Positions 24,769 through 33,872 of a DNA stretch of 64,000 nt are shown in pieces (positions within the stretch are counted from its first letter, which is position 1; every line of letters starts with the position of its first letter). The translations under genes were made by a program, and so were the position numbers. The notes below the pieces were generated by a model that saw nothing but the letters and a program-made list of their open reading frames with translations, ran no database searches and was not told where the DNA came from. The DNA lies in the NCBI GenBank assembly GCA_002423185.1, contig DIUX01000001.1, positions 124,465-188,464 of the forward strand, given 5' to 3'. The DNA comes from Micavibrio sp. UBA6147. GTDB lineage: Bacteria; Pseudomonadota; Alphaproteobacteria; Micavibrionales; UBA1664.

Positions 24769-27471
24769 ATGGCACGCTCAGGCATCGACTCACTCCAAAC
24801 ACGCGCAACAATCAAAGTAAACGGCAAGGAGTATGATTATTATTCACTGCCCGCCGCGGCGCACCACCTTGGGGATATTTCCAAACTCCCGTTCAGCTTG
24901 AAAGTTCTGCTTGAGAACATGCTGCGGTTTGAGGACGGACGCTCGGTTGAGGTTCACCATGTCGAGGCCTTCAAAACATGGCTTGAAAACGCCACCAACC
25001 CGCAAGAGATTGCCTTTCGTCCGGCGCGCGTGTTGATGCAGGATTTTACCGGCGTTCCCGCCGTCGTTGACCTTGCCGCAATGCGTGAGGCCATGACCCG
25101 CCTTGGCGGCAATGCTCAGTCCATCAACCCGCTCTCCGCCGTCGACCTTGTCATTGACCACTCGGTGATGGTCGATGCGTTTGCAAATTCAACCGCCTTC
25201 CAACAAAACGTAGAATTGGAATTTGAACGCAACGGCGAACGCTATGCCTTCTTGCGCTGGGGTCAAAAGGCATTCAACAATTTCCGCGTTGTTCCCCCGG
25301 GGACAGGCATTTGCCACCAAGTAAACCTTGAATACCTCGCCCAAACCGTTTGGGTTGAGGACGATGAAGACAATAAGGGGCGCAAGCTCGCCTATCCTGA
25401 CACATTGGTCGGAACGGATTCTCACACCACCATGGTCAACGGCCTTGCCGCGCTTGGCTGGGGTGTCGGCGGGATTGAGGCCGAGGCCGCGATGCTGGGG
25501 CAACCTGTATCCATGCTCATCCCCGATGTCATCGGGTTCCGTTTGACGGGCAAGTTGAAGGAAGGCTCCACCGCGACCGACCTTGTGTTGACCGTGACGC
25601 AAATGCTCCGCGCCAAAGGCGTTGTCGGCAAGTTTGTTGAGTTTTTCGGTTCCGGCCTTGATAATTTGTCGCTGGCCGACCGCGCGACCATTTCCAACAT
25701 GGCGCCGGAATATGGTGCAACATGCGGCTTCTTCCCGATTGACGAAGAAACATGCCGTTACCTTGAATTCACAGGCCGTGATGCCGACCGTGTCGCGTTG
25801 GTGCGCGAATACGCCAAAATTCAAGGCATGTGGCGCGATTCAAAGACGCCCGATCCCGTGTTCACCGATACGCTCGAACTGGATATCTCAACCGTTGAGC
25901 CATCCGTATCCGGCCCGAAACGCCCGCAGGATAAAATCCTCCTGTCCGAAGCCAAATCAAGCTTTACCAAGCTCATGGCCGAAGGCAATCTAAAGGAAGA
26001 AAAAATCGCGGTCGCCGGAACGGATTACAGCATTAAAAACGGCGACGTCGTGATCGCCGCGATTACAAGCTGTACCAACACATCAAACCCGTCGGTGATG
26101 ATCGCCGCCGGTCTTATCGCGCGTAACGCAGCAAAACTCGGCATGAAGGTTAAGCCATGGGTGAAGACATCCCTTGCCCCCGGTTCACAAGTCGTGACGG
26201 ATTACCTCGAAAAGGCCGATCTGCAAAAAGACCTGAATACTCTCGGCTTTAACCTTGTCGGCTATGGCTGTACAACCTGTATCGGGAACTCCGGCCCGCT
26301 CGCCGATAATATCATCGAGGCGGTCAATAAAGGCAATTTGACGGTCACCAGCGTCCTGTCCGGCAACCGGAACTTCGAAGGCCGCATCAGCCCGCAAATC
26401 AAGGCAAACTATCTGGCCTCACCGCCGCTCGTTGTGGCTTATGCGTTGGCTGGGTCGTTGTTGGTGGACGTGTACAAAGACGCCATCGGCCAAGATCGCA
26501 ACGGCAAAGATGTGTTCTTGAAAGACATCTGGCCGTCCAACAAAGACATTCAAGAAGCCGTCAAGGCAGCCCTGACCCCCGAAATGTTCAAGAGCCGTTA
26601 CGCCAACGTCTTTTTGGGCCCCACGGAATGGCAGAGCATCAGCGGCGCCGAAGGTCAAACCTATAAATGGGATAATAACTCGACCTATGTGCAAAACCCG
26701 CCATATTTTGAAGGCATGACCATGAGCACGAAAAAGGCGACCGATATTAAAGGCGCGTCTATTTTGGCACTGTTCGGGGATTCCATCACCACCGACCACA
26801 TTTCACCCGCTGGTTCGATCAAGAAAGACTCTCCGGCTGGTAAATACCTCATGGAACACGGCGTAGAGTCCAAGGACTTTAACTCCTACGGTGCGCGCCG
26901 CGGAAACCACCATGTCATGATGCGCGGCACATTCGCCAATATCCGCATCCGTAACGAGATGACACCGGAGGTCGAAGGCGGCGTGACGAAATACCGCCCG
27001 AGCGGTGAAACCATGCCGATTTACGACGCCGCGATGAAGTATAAAGATGCCGGCACACCGCTGGTGATCTTCGCGGGCAAGGAATATGGCACGGGCTCCA
27101 GCCGTGACTGGGCGGCGAAGGGAACAACGCTCCTCGGCGTCAAAGCCGTGGTTGCGGAAAGTTTCGAGCGGATTCACCGTTCTAACCTTGTCGGCATGGG
27201 TGTTCTGCCCCTGCAATTCAAGGACGGCATGACCCGTAAGAGCCTCAAGCTGGACGGCAGCGAAACCATCGACATTACAGGGATCGAAGGCCGCCTCAGC
27301 CCGCTCCAAGACGTCACCATCCACATCACACGTGCTAATGGCACGAAGGAATCGGTGGATGTTCTGTGCCGTATTGATACGCTGGATGAAATCCAATACT
27401 ACGAAAATGATGGCATCTTGCAATACGTCCTGCGCGACATCGCCAGCAAAGCCAAAACCAAAGCGGCCTAA
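24769..27471 (+). CDS. acnA: Aconitate hydratase A
   Basis: AcnA isomerises citrate to isocitrate in the TCA cycle with a [4Fe-4S] cluster. The 900-residue length fits the AcnA/IRP1 class. Cluster cysteines are seen in TSCTNTSNPS and GYGCTTCIGNSGP. The substrate-binding segments GTDSHTTMVNGL, FGDSITTDHISPAG, SYGARRGNH and the C-terminal swivel EYGTGSSRDWAAKG are all present. The start at 24769 (MARSGIDSLQ) has AGAGG upstream. The longer frame from 24658 has no homologous N-terminus. A terminator follows. Confidence 0.97.
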   Translation: MARSGIDSLQTRATIKVNGKEYDYYSLPAAAHHLGDISKLPFSLKVLLENMLRFEDGRSVEVHHVEAFKTWLENATNPQEIAFRPARVLMQDFTGVPAVVDLAAMREAMTRLGGNAQSINPLSAVDLVIDHSVMVDAFANSTAFQQNVELEFERNGERYAFLRWGQKAFNNFRVVPPGTGICHQVNLEYLAQTVWVEDDEDNKGRKLAYPDTLVGTDSHTTMVNGLAALGWGVGGIEAEAAMLGQPVSMLIPDVIGFRLTGKLKEGSTATDLVLTVTQMLRAKGVVGKFVEFFGSGLDNLSLADRATISNMAPEYGATCGFFPIDEETCRYLEFTGRDADRVALVREYAKIQGMWRDSKTPDPVFTDTLELDISTVEPSVSGPKRPQDKILLSEAKSSFTKLMAEGNLKEEKIAVAGTDYSIKNGDVVIAAITSCTNTSNPSVMIAAGLIARNAAKLGMKVKPWVKTSLAPGSQVVTDYLEKADLQKDLNTLGFNLVGYGCTTCIGNSGPLADNIIEAVNKGNLTVTSVLSGNRNFEGRISPQIKANYLASPPLVVAYALAGSLLVDVYKDAIGQDRNGKDVFLKDIWPSNKDIQEAVKAALTPEMFKSRYANVFLGPTEWQSISGAEGQTYKWDNNSTYVQNPPYFEGMTMSTKKATDIKGASILALFGDSITTDHISPAGSIKKDSPAGKYLMEHGVESKDFNSYGARRGNHHVMMRGTFANIRIRNEMTPEVEGGVTKYRPSGETMPIYDAAMKYKDAGTPLVIFAGKEYGTGSSRDWAAKGTTLLGVKAVVAESFERIHRSNLVGMGVLPLQFKDGMTRKSLKLDGSETIDITGIEGRLSPLQDVTIHITRANGTKESVDVLCRIDTLDEIQYYENDGILQYVLRDIASKAKTKAA

Positions 27472-27497
27472 CGGCATTCTTTGCACCCGAAATCAAG

Positions 27498-27525
27498 AAA
27501 ACCGCCCCAAAAGGGCGGTTTTTTT
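27498..27525 (+). terminator. Rho-independent terminator of acnA
   Basis: AAAACCGCCC (27498-27507) pairs with GGGCGGTTTT (27513-27522) over CAAAA, followed by more T. Confidence 0.9.
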
Positions 27526-27645
27526 ATAATAAAACAGACTTATAACAAGCAGACTGGGCAAAGTCTTTGCTGAACAAACAGCCCAAAAACACTGCAAACT
27601 TGCGCCCGCAGCGGCTCCGCTGCAAAAAGAAAACCCTTATAAACC

Positions 27646-28809
27646 TTACTTGGGCGTCCGTTTGACCGCAGGGGCTTTCGCCTTGCCGTCATTCGCAGGC
27701 GTGCCTTTCGGCGCAATAACCGCGTCCTTCGCGGCGGCGGCGGCGAGGGCGGAGGCGGCTTCTCCGGCTTTTTTCTTGTCATCGCCGATGGAGAAGGAGC
27801 CTTGCTGTTTCGGCACTAAACCGGATGTGACAATCCCTTTGGTCATGTCGATGGTGCGGTCGCTGTCGTCGAGGAACAGGACGGTGTGGTCGGGTGATTT
27901 TTTCATGATCGACAGGATTTTGTCCTTGTCCTTGCCGCCCATGAAGTGCAGCTCCCCATCGAACAAAATGCCCTTGTCGCGCAGGGAATGCATCGCGCGC
28001 AATGTCGCTTCGTCACCGCGGGCGGTGAGGGCGGTTGTGATGATGGGGGAATGGCCTTCTTGGAAATGACCGGCGATTTGCCCCAAAATGCGGGCAATCG
28101 GGGCGAATGGGCCGTCCGCCATCGGGGTGTCGGCGTGTTCGAGTTCATATTGGCGATATTTTTCAAGGCCGTGTGCACCGTAGACATCATCGGATGTTCC
28201 GTCAAAAATCACGCGGTCAAGATCCCACACGACATGAAGTTTTTTATTGAATTGGTTACGCAGCAAGGATGCTTTTTCCTCCGCCGGAGTCACAATCGCG
28301 GCTTGTTTTTCGGGGGATATATGGCCATCCAAAATACGCTGGATTTGTTCGGAGATATTCACGCCCTTGGCGTTGGGGTCGACGGTGCAGGACGCAATGC
28401 CGATTTTTTGTGCTTTTTCGGCGTCTTTGGCATTGGTGGTGACGAACCAGTTAATGTCATAGGCCTTGAGGTATTCAGGGTTTAATTCGCCGTTGCCGAA
28501 CATTGCCGACGAAAACGGGATGCCGTAATGGTGGCAACTTTTAACCGCCCGCATCCCCGTCCACGCGTTGTTGCGCGAGATCAGGATAATGTCGAATAAT
28601 TTATGCCCGACGGTTTCATTGATGTGTTTGATTGTGTTAATAACGTCAAAGAAATATCCGGGGCGGAAAGGGACATTTTCGTTTTCGACCATGAAGTCGC
28701 TGTAGAATTTAGCGCCGTATTTGGCGCGGAGCTGTTTGGCTTCTTCCATGTCGAATAATGCGCTGGTGGAGATACCGATCGTGATCGATTTTGTGAATTC
28801 TTTAACCAT
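27646..28809 (-). CDS. Cytosolic 5'-nucleotidase 1A-like protein, 387 aa
   Basis: The N-terminal ITIGISTSALFDMEEA, the SRNNAWTGMRAVKSCHHYG stretch and the HAD-type nucleophile motif VVWDLDRVIFDGTSDDVY match the NT5C1A-type 5'-nucleotidase family (Pfam 5-nucleotidase), which dephosphorylates nucleoside monophosphates. LFLDDSDRT near residue 320 supplies the C-terminal acidic HAD motif. The final 60 residues are Ala/Lys/Pro-rich and look disordered. It is convergent to acnA and divergent from nth. I see no sign of an operon. Confidence 0.85.
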   Translation of the reverse strand: MVKEFTKSITIGISTSALFDMEEAKQLRAKYGAKFYSDFMVENENVPFRPGYFFDVINTIKHINETVGHKLFDIILISRNNAWTGMRAVKSCHHYGIPFSSAMFGNGELNPEYLKAYDINWFVTTNAKDAEKAQKIGIASCTVDPNAKGVNISEQIQRILDGHISPEKQAAIVTPAEEKASLLRNQFNKKLHVVWDLDRVIFDGTSDDVYGAHGLEKYRQYELEHADTPMADGPFAPIARILGQIAGHFQEGHSPIITTALTARGDEATLRAMHSLRDKGILFDGELHFMGGKDKDKILSIMKKSPDHTVLFLDDSDRTIDMTKGIVTSGLVPKQQGSFSIGDDKKKAGEAASALAAAAAKDAVIAPKGTPANDGKAKAPAVKRTPK

Positions 28810-28961
28810 CCCTTTGTCCTTTTTACGTTACCCGTTATATTATTATTGATTATGAATTATAGATTTGTCATAGCACGCGCAAAGCCTTGCGCCAAGGGGT
28901 TTTTTCCGTATTGCTAACAGATATTAAATTACAAAGATAAGGTTGAAAGAAAGATAACTTC

Positions 28962-29594
28962 ATGACCAAAAAAGACATTGCCGAAGCGTTCAGGCGCTTT
29001 CAGGAGCATAACCCTGAACCGAAGGGCGAGCTTGACTATGTCAATCCGTTTACCTTGCTGGTTGCGGTTGTGCTGTCGGCTCAGGCGACCGATGTGGGGG
29101 TGAACAAGGCGACCAAAGCCCTGTTCAAAATCGCCGACACGCCGGAAAAAATGGCGGCGCTGGGCGAGGCAGGAATCCGCGACCATATCAAAACCATCGG
29201 CCTGTTCAATGCCAAGGCGAAGAATGTCTATAATCTGTGCCGGATTTTAATCGACGAATATGGATCGCAAGTGCCGCAAGACCGCGATGCACTGGTCAAA
29301 CTCCCCGGTGTCGGGCGTAAAACGGCGAATGTGGTGTTGAACATCGCTTTCGGGCATCCGACCATCGCGGTGGACACGCATATTTTCCGAATCGGCAACC
29401 GCACCGGCATGGCAACGGGCAAAACCCCCGACCAAGTCGAGGCGAAGCTGGAAAAAGCCATCCCCGCCGCCTATAAACGCCACGCCCATCACTGGCTCAT
29501 CCTGCATGGGCGCTATGTGTGCAAGGCGCGTAAACCCGATTGCGGCGTGTGTATTATCCGTGATCTGTGTGGATTTAAGGAAAAAACAGCTTAA
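28962..29594 (+). CDS. nth: Endonuclease III
   Basis: Nth is a bifunctional DNA glycosylase/AP lyase that removes oxidised pyrimidines in base excision repair. The 210-residue protein has the helix-hairpin-helix LPGVGRKTAN with the catalytic lysine K120, the catalytic aspartate D138 in AVDTHIFR, and the [4Fe-4S] ligands C187, C194, C197 and C203. All these positions equal E. coli numbering. The start ATG at 28962 has AAAGAAAGATAACTTC upstream, a weak site. A stem of ACCCCGC/GCGGGGT at about 29602-29627 follows the gene. Confidence 0.97.
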   Translation: MTKKDIAEAFRRFQEHNPEPKGELDYVNPFTLLVAVVLSAQATDVGVNKATKALFKIADTPEKMAALGEAGIRDHIKTIGLFNAKAKNVYNLCRILIDEYGSQVPQDRDALVKLPGVGRKTANVVLNIAFGHPTIAVDTHIFRIGNRTGMATGKTPDQVEAKLEKAIPAAYKRHAHHWLILHGRYVCKARKPDCGVCIIRDLCGFKEKTA

Positions 29595-29659
29595 AGCAAT
29601 ACACCCCGCATCGAAGCGGGGTATATGTATCTTTCTGTCGATAAAATTCGAAAACCCTA

Positions 29660-30037
29660 TCAGGCCGGCGTTTTCTGGCTCAGGCGGATCGGGCCTTGGG
29701 GCTTGCCGTTATTGGCGCTGCGGAAAAGGCTCAATTCATCCTGCACAGTTTGCTTCACATCTTGCAAACGTGCGTGGTTGTCATAGGCTTTGTACCCTGT
29801 GTACAGCGCAATCGGCCAAATGAAAATGCCCCAAAATACCGACCAGCCGATATAAGAATTGCGGTCGGAGCGCGCCTCGCTGGCGGTTTTGAACAAGGTG
29901 GTCAGGCTGTCTTGCTTGGCGGCATAGGCGCTGCGCACATCGTCAACATTCAACGCGAATTGACGCGAAATACCAGTCGCGGCGAGGTCGAATTGCGCGG
30001 TGAGGGATGCGGTGTTGTTTGTCTGACCCTGTGACAT
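29660..30037 (-). CDS. Hypothetical membrane protein, 125 aa
   Basis: The N-terminal 60 residues are soluble and helical (FDLAATGISRQFALNVDDVRSAYAAKQD). One membrane segment (YIGWSVFWGIFIWPIALYTGY, residues 62-83) and a charged C-terminal helix follow. A GGAAGAAAAATTC ribosome region lies before the ATG. The preceding gene on the minus strand, at 30077, is 39 bases away, so the two are probably co-transcribed. No family is recognised. Confidence 0.75.
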   Translation of the reverse strand: MSQGQTNNTASLTAQFDLAATGISRQFALNVDDVRSAYAAKQDSLTTLFKTASEARSDRNSYIGWSVFWGIFIWPIALYTGYKAYDNHARLQDVKQTVQDELSLFRSANNGKPQGPIRLSQKTPA

Positions 30038-30076
30038 GAATTTTTCTTCCTGTTGCTGTTGCTGTTGTCGTTTATT

Positions 30077-30520
30077 TTACATACCGATAAGTTTTAAGGC
30101 ACGCGCCTTCAATCCGTCAAGGGCTGTTGGCTTCGTGACGGTAATGCCATGGGGAATAAAATCCTCGCGAAGCCCATCGGTGAAGCCTTCGAAATGGCGA
30201 AAACCGTTCAATGTGACGCCCTCAGGCAAGGGGTGCGCCATAACGCGGGGGATGTCGGCTCCCTTAATCGCGACATAGGAAAAACTCCACGTTGCATCTT
30301 CGCCTGTTTTGGCGTCCGTGCCGGTGAGGGTGATCCCGCTTTTGCCGCTCATCAGGCATTGATCGGGTAAGTCGGATTGCGTAAGGCCGATGGCGGCAAG
30401 GGCTGCGGCACCGTCCAAGGCGTCGCCTTTGCTGAACAGGCCGACATAGACGCGGTCTTGATCTTTTAATGCAGAGCCTTCGGCGGCCGCAACGAAAGAG
30501 GATTTTATTTTACGGGGCAT
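30077..30520 (-). CDS. Hypothetical soluble protein, 147 aa
   Basis: The ATG at 30520 (MPRKIKSSFVAAAEG) has AAGGTT seven bases upstream. The longer reading from a TTG at 30583 is rejected, because that TTGACA is better read as a promoter -35 with TATGGA 17 bases on. The protein has alternating strands and loops (DRVYVGLFSKGDALD, DATWSFSYVAIKGADIPRVMA, LNGFRHFEGFTDGLREDF) and no signal peptide. No family is recognised. Confidence 0.75.
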   Translation of the reverse strand: MPRKIKSSFVAAAEGSALKDQDRVYVGLFSKGDALDGAAALAAIGLTQSDLPDQCLMSGKSGITLTGTDAKTGEDATWSFSYVAIKGADIPRVMAHPLPEGVTLNGFRHFEGFTDGLREDFIPHGITVTKPTALDGLKARALKLIGM

Positions 30521-30554
30521 GAATGAACCTTTTTTCTGATCTTGTATGGCCTTA

Positions 30555-30583
30555 TCCATAAGAGGGTAATTATGTTCTGTCAA
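30555..30583 (-). promoter_or_regulatory. Candidate promoter of the 30077-30520 gene
   Basis: TTGACA (30583-30578), 17-base spacer, TATGGA on the minus strand, about 35 bases before the start codon. Confidence 0.5.
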
Positions 30584-30669
30584 ATGTTTTGCGCGCGATT
30601 GATCCGCTCGTTCGGTGTGCTATGCTGAACCCTCAGGGATTCTTAACTCATAAGGCTACAGACAGAGCA

Positions 30670-31728
30670 ATGGACGACCCGTTTATCACGGATTATCTCA
30701 TCAAAGTGTTTTTGGAGGATTGCGGCTGGCACAAGGCGCGGCGGCAAAAAATCGCGGCGGATTGGAGCAGCCGCTACTACATCCGCCTGACCGACGGCCT
30801 GAACCGTGCCATATTGCTGGTGTCGCCGCCCGATGACTCCCCCGCATCGGTTGCGGGGCATAAACTCGGCGATTTAATTCGCATCAACGCGCATTTAAAC
30901 GGCCTTGGCCTGTCTGTGCCGCGCATCATGGGGATGGACGAGGCACAAGGCCTTGTGTTGATGGAGGATTTCGGCACCACAACCCTCGACCGCGCCGCCC
31001 GATCAGGCAGCGACGAACAAACCGCGATATACGAAGACGCCACCCGCGTTTTATGCGTCCTGCGCGACCATCCCGACGCGTTGACGGGCATAAAACTCAT
31101 CGACTATACGGACGGGCATGTTTACCGCGCCTTGCGGTTCTTGCCGGAATTTTATTTGCCGTCCTTGATGGAACGGGAACGGACGCAAACCGATTTAAAC
31201 GCGGCGGCGGATACTGACGCTTATTTATCGCTCTGGGCGGATGTGATGCTGGCTCTGCCGCCTTGCCTGCCATGCTTGACGCATATTGATTTCTTTGCCG
31301 AGAATTTGATGCTCCTGAACGACCGCAAAGGCCTGAACCGCATCGGGATATTGGATTACCAAGGCGCGGTACGCGGGCCGTTTGTTTATGACCTTGTGAA
31401 CTTGCTCGAGGACGCGCGGCGCAACATTCCGGATGCCCTCAAACTGCGGTGTAAGGCGCTCTATACCGAGGCTCTGGACACGCAGGCTAAGCAGGCCTTT
31501 GATGTGTGGTATCCGGTGATTGCGGCGCAATTCCACGCCCGCGTTTTGGGGCAAATCGTCAAATTATCGGTGGTGAACGGGCGGGATGATTTGCTCAAAC
31601 ACCGCGCGCGGCTCGAGGCCTATTTGTCGCATGAACTCGCCTCCACCCCCGCTTTGTCGGAAATCAGGCGTTTCTTAGCGGAAAAAGGGGCTGTTTTTGC
31701 GAAAGAAACTCTTTCCAAATCCGCCTGA
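30670..31728 (+). CDS. AmgK-like aminosugar kinase / phosphotransferase, 352 aa
   Basis: The protein has the aminoglycoside-phosphotransferase/choline-kinase fold: an ATP-binding N-lobe, the catalytic loop LTHIDFFAENLMLL with HxD, and the metal-binding ILDYQGAVRGPFVYDLVNLLEDAR. The last segment closely resembles AmgK, the N-acetylmuramate/N-acetylglucosamine anomeric kinase of the peptidoglycan recycling bypass. In many bacteria amgK is next to the uridylyltransferase murU. No murU is seen here, so the substrate is not fixed. Homologues begin near MDDPFITDYL, which supports the ATG at 30670 rather than upstream codons. Confidence 0.85.
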   Translation: MDDPFITDYLIKVFLEDCGWHKARRQKIAADWSSRYYIRLTDGLNRAILLVSPPDDSPASVAGHKLGDLIRINAHLNGLGLSVPRIMGMDEAQGLVLMEDFGTTTLDRAARSGSDEQTAIYEDATRVLCVLRDHPDALTGIKLIDYTDGHVYRALRFLPEFYLPSLMERERTQTDLNAAADTDAYLSLWADVMLALPPCLPCLTHIDFFAENLMLLNDRKGLNRIGILDYQGAVRGPFVYDLVNLLEDARRNIPDALKLRCKALYTEALDTQAKQAFDVWYPVIAAQFHARVLGQIVKLSVVNGRDDLLKHRARLEAYLSHELASTPALSEIRRFLAEKGAVFAKETLSKSA

Positions 31729-31790
31729 GGCGGTTAAAACAAAACCGTATTCATTCTCAACACAATAAAGCACAGATAAGGAATCCGACG

Positions 31791-33008
31791 ATGTCGTTGA
31801 TCGCAAAGCGTTTGGCCAGTATCAAACCATCCCCGACTTTGGCCGTAGCCGCCAAAGCCAAAGAACTCAAAGCCGCCGGCAAGGACGTCATCGGCCTCGG
31901 CGTGGGTGAGCCGGATTTCGACACGCCAGACCCGATCAAGGAAGCCGCCTATGCCGCCATGAAGGCCGGCGACACGAAATATACCGCTGTTCAAGGAACG
32001 CCGGAATTGCGCAAGGCCATCGTTGCCAAATTCAAACGCGACAACAACCTGACCTACACCCCCGACCAAGTGATCGTCAGCACGGGCGGCAAACAAGTCC
32101 TGTACAACGCCATCATGGCCACCGTGAACCCGGGGGACGAAGTGATTATCCCCGCGCCATACTGGGTGTCCTACCCCGACATGGTCGCGCTTGCCGAAGG
32201 CACATCCGTTTTTGTGGCCTGTTCACAGGAAAATGAATTCAAACTCCAGCCCGCCCAGCTTGAGGCCGCCATCACACCCAAAACCAAATGGGTGATTTTG
32301 AACTCGCCGTCCAACCCGACGGGGAGCGCCTATACCCATGCCGAGCTTAAGGCACTCACCGATGTTTTGGTGAAGCACCCGCATGTATGGGTGATGACGG
32401 ATGATATGTATGAACATCTCGTCTATGACGATTTCACCTTCGCCACACCGGCGCAGGTTGAGCCCGCCCTGTATGACCGCACCTTGACGGTGAATGGCGT
32501 GTCCAAGGCTTATTCCATGACCGGATGGCGCATTGGATATGCGGCGGGGCCGTTGCCGCTGATTAAGGCGATGACGGATGTTCAGAGCCACAGCACCTCC
32601 AACCCGTCCTCCATTTCCCAAGCGGCGGCGGTTGAGGCCTTGAACGGCGACCAAACCTTCCTCAAGGAATGGACAAAAGTGTTCAAACAACGCCGTGACC
32701 GCGTTGTGCAAATGATCAACCAAGCCGACGGCATCAAATGCCACACACCCGAAGGTGCGTTCTATGTGTACCCGTCTTGCGCCGGATGCATTGGCAAAGT
32801 CACCCCATCGGGCAAAGTCATCCGCAATGACGAAGACTTCGTGACCTATTTGCTGGAAGACCAAGGCGTCGCCTGCGTCCACGGCGAGGCCTTCGGCCTG
32901 TCGCCTTTCTTCCGCATTTCCTATGCCACGTCGATGGAAGTCTTGGAAGACGCCTGCACCCGCATCCAAAAAGCCTGCAGCGCCCTCAAACAAGCCAAGG
33001 CGGCGTGA
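31791..33008 (+). CDS. Aspartate/aromatic aminotransferase (class I)
   Basis: This is a PLP enzyme of the alphaproteobacterial AspC/AatA (Igamma) group, 405 residues. The PLP lysine is K239 in NGVSKAYSMTGWRIGYAAG, and GGKQVLYNAI, SPSNPTGSAY, DDMYEHL and the C-terminal RISYATSMEVLEDAC segments are conserved. It transaminates aspartate, and members often accept aromatic amino acids. It could supply 4-hydroxyphenylpyruvate to the operon at 14-19 kb, which lacks its own transaminase. AAGGAAT precedes the start, and a strong terminator follows. Confidence 0.93.
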   Translation: MSLIAKRLASIKPSPTLAVAAKAKELKAAGKDVIGLGVGEPDFDTPDPIKEAAYAAMKAGDTKYTAVQGTPELRKAIVAKFKRDNNLTYTPDQVIVSTGGKQVLYNAIMATVNPGDEVIIPAPYWVSYPDMVALAEGTSVFVACSQENEFKLQPAQLEAAITPKTKWVILNSPSNPTGSAYTHAELKALTDVLVKHPHVWVMTDDMYEHLVYDDFTFATPAQVEPALYDRTLTVNGVSKAYSMTGWRIGYAAGPLPLIKAMTDVQSHSTSNPSSISQAAAVEALNGDQTFLKEWTKVFKQRRDRVVQMINQADGIKCHTPEGAFYVYPSCAGCIGKVTPSGKVIRNDEDFVTYLLEDQGVACVHGEAFGLSPFFRISYATSMEVLEDACTRIQKACSALKQAKAA

Positions 33009-33039
33009 TATAAAACGTAACAAACTATGAATTTTGCGA

Positions 33040-33074
33040 AAGCCCCTGCAAGCCATATGGTGCAGGGGCTTTTG
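33040..33074 (+). terminator. Rho-independent terminator of the aminotransferase gene
   Basis: AAGCCCCTGCA (33040-33050) is an exact complement of 33061-33071 with a 10-base loop, followed by TTTTG. Confidence 0.85.
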
Positions 33075-33092
33075 TTGATTAAGGCATGATTT

Positions 33093-33120
33093 TTGTGGCT
33101 TTTAATGCTATCATTATAGA
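33093..33120 (+). promoter_or_regulatory. Candidate promoter of family A copy 2
   Basis: TTGTGG (33093-33098), 16-base spacer, TATAGA (33115-33120). Transcription would start near 33127, within a few bases of the ATGs at 33124 and 33130. The mRNA may therefore be leaderless, as suggested for copy 1. Confidence 0.45.
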
Positions 33121-33129
33121 GTGATGATT

Positions 33130-33858
33130 ATGGCTGTTGAGCGACAAAATAAAACAAAGCAATCAGGAAACGTCCTGTTCCTGATTTTGATCGCGGTGGC
33201 GTTGTTTGCGGCGCTGTCCTATGCCGTGACGCAGAGCAGCCGCAGCGGCGGTGACGGCATCGCTAGGGACAAAGCCAAGCTCGTCGCCGCGCAAATCATC
33301 CAATACGGAAGTTCACTCGAACAAGCCATCACGCGCATGAAGTTAATCAACCGATGCACGGATGAACAGATCAGCTTTCACATCACTGGCAATGCCGATT
33401 ACGCGGTCTATGAGCATACGCCGCCGTCACTCGACCGATGTAAGGTTTTTCACCCCGAAGGCGGCGCGATGCTCCCCCTCACCATCGACGCGAAATGGCT
33501 CGATTCCGCCCATGCGGCGGACACATATTACGGGAAGTCCTATTACGCATCGGTAAAGCTGGGGCATAATACGAACGGTCTGGCGGGGACGGCAGAACAT
33601 GATCTGACTTTCTTATTGCCTTATCTGAGCAAAGAGGTCTGCGAGGAAATCAGCAGCAGGCTCGGCAATGCGCCCATATTTCAAGAAGATAACAGCATCG
33701 CAGTAAACCCGTATTTCAGTGGCGATTACACACAAGTCAGCGGCTCCGATATCAATAACGGGGCATATGACGGTAAGCGTTACTCAGGATGCATCCGTTC
33801 AAACGCCCCGTTCGTTGTTGGGAATTACATGTATTTCCACGGCATTAACATCCGTTAA
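33130..33858 (+). CDS. Prepilin-like surface protein, family A copy 2, 242 aa
   Basis: The basic leader MAVERQNKTKQSG ends in Gly. NVLFLILIAVALF and TQSSRSGG follow exactly as in copies 1 and 3. The amphipathic stretch AAQIIQYGSSLEQAITRMK and the motifs CKVFHPEGGAM, EVCEEIS and a C-terminal YSGCIRSN...MYFHG are shared. The middle part is divergent. GTG 33121 and ATG 33124 are alternative in-frame starts, and none has a Shine-Dalgarno. It is convergent to a patatin-like gene 14 bases from its end. Surface location is inferred from the signal. Confidence 0.78.
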   Translation: MAVERQNKTKQSGNVLFLILIAVALFAALSYAVTQSSRSGGDGIARDKAKLVAAQIIQYGSSLEQAITRMKLINRCTDEQISFHITGNADYAVYEHTPPSLDRCKVFHPEGGAMLPLTIDAKWLDSAHAADTYYGKSYYASVKLGHNTNGLAGTAEHDLTFLLPYLSKEVCEEISSRLGNAPIFQEDNSIAVNPYFSGDYTQVSGSDINNGAYDGKRYSGCIRSNAPFVVGNYMYFHGINIR

Positions 33859-33872
33859 AGCCACTGGCGACC

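Noticed and set aside
27608..27623. Perfect inverted repeat GCAGCGG/CCGCTGC considered as a terminator
   Set aside because: Two-base loop and no T-run on the minus strand after it. The plus side already ends at the acnA terminator, so no function can be assigned.
30521..30583. Upstream TTG start extending the protein at 30077-30520 by 21 residues
   Set aside because: The TTG is part of a TTGACA -35 with a matching -10. The ATG at 30520 has a proper Shine-Dalgarno.
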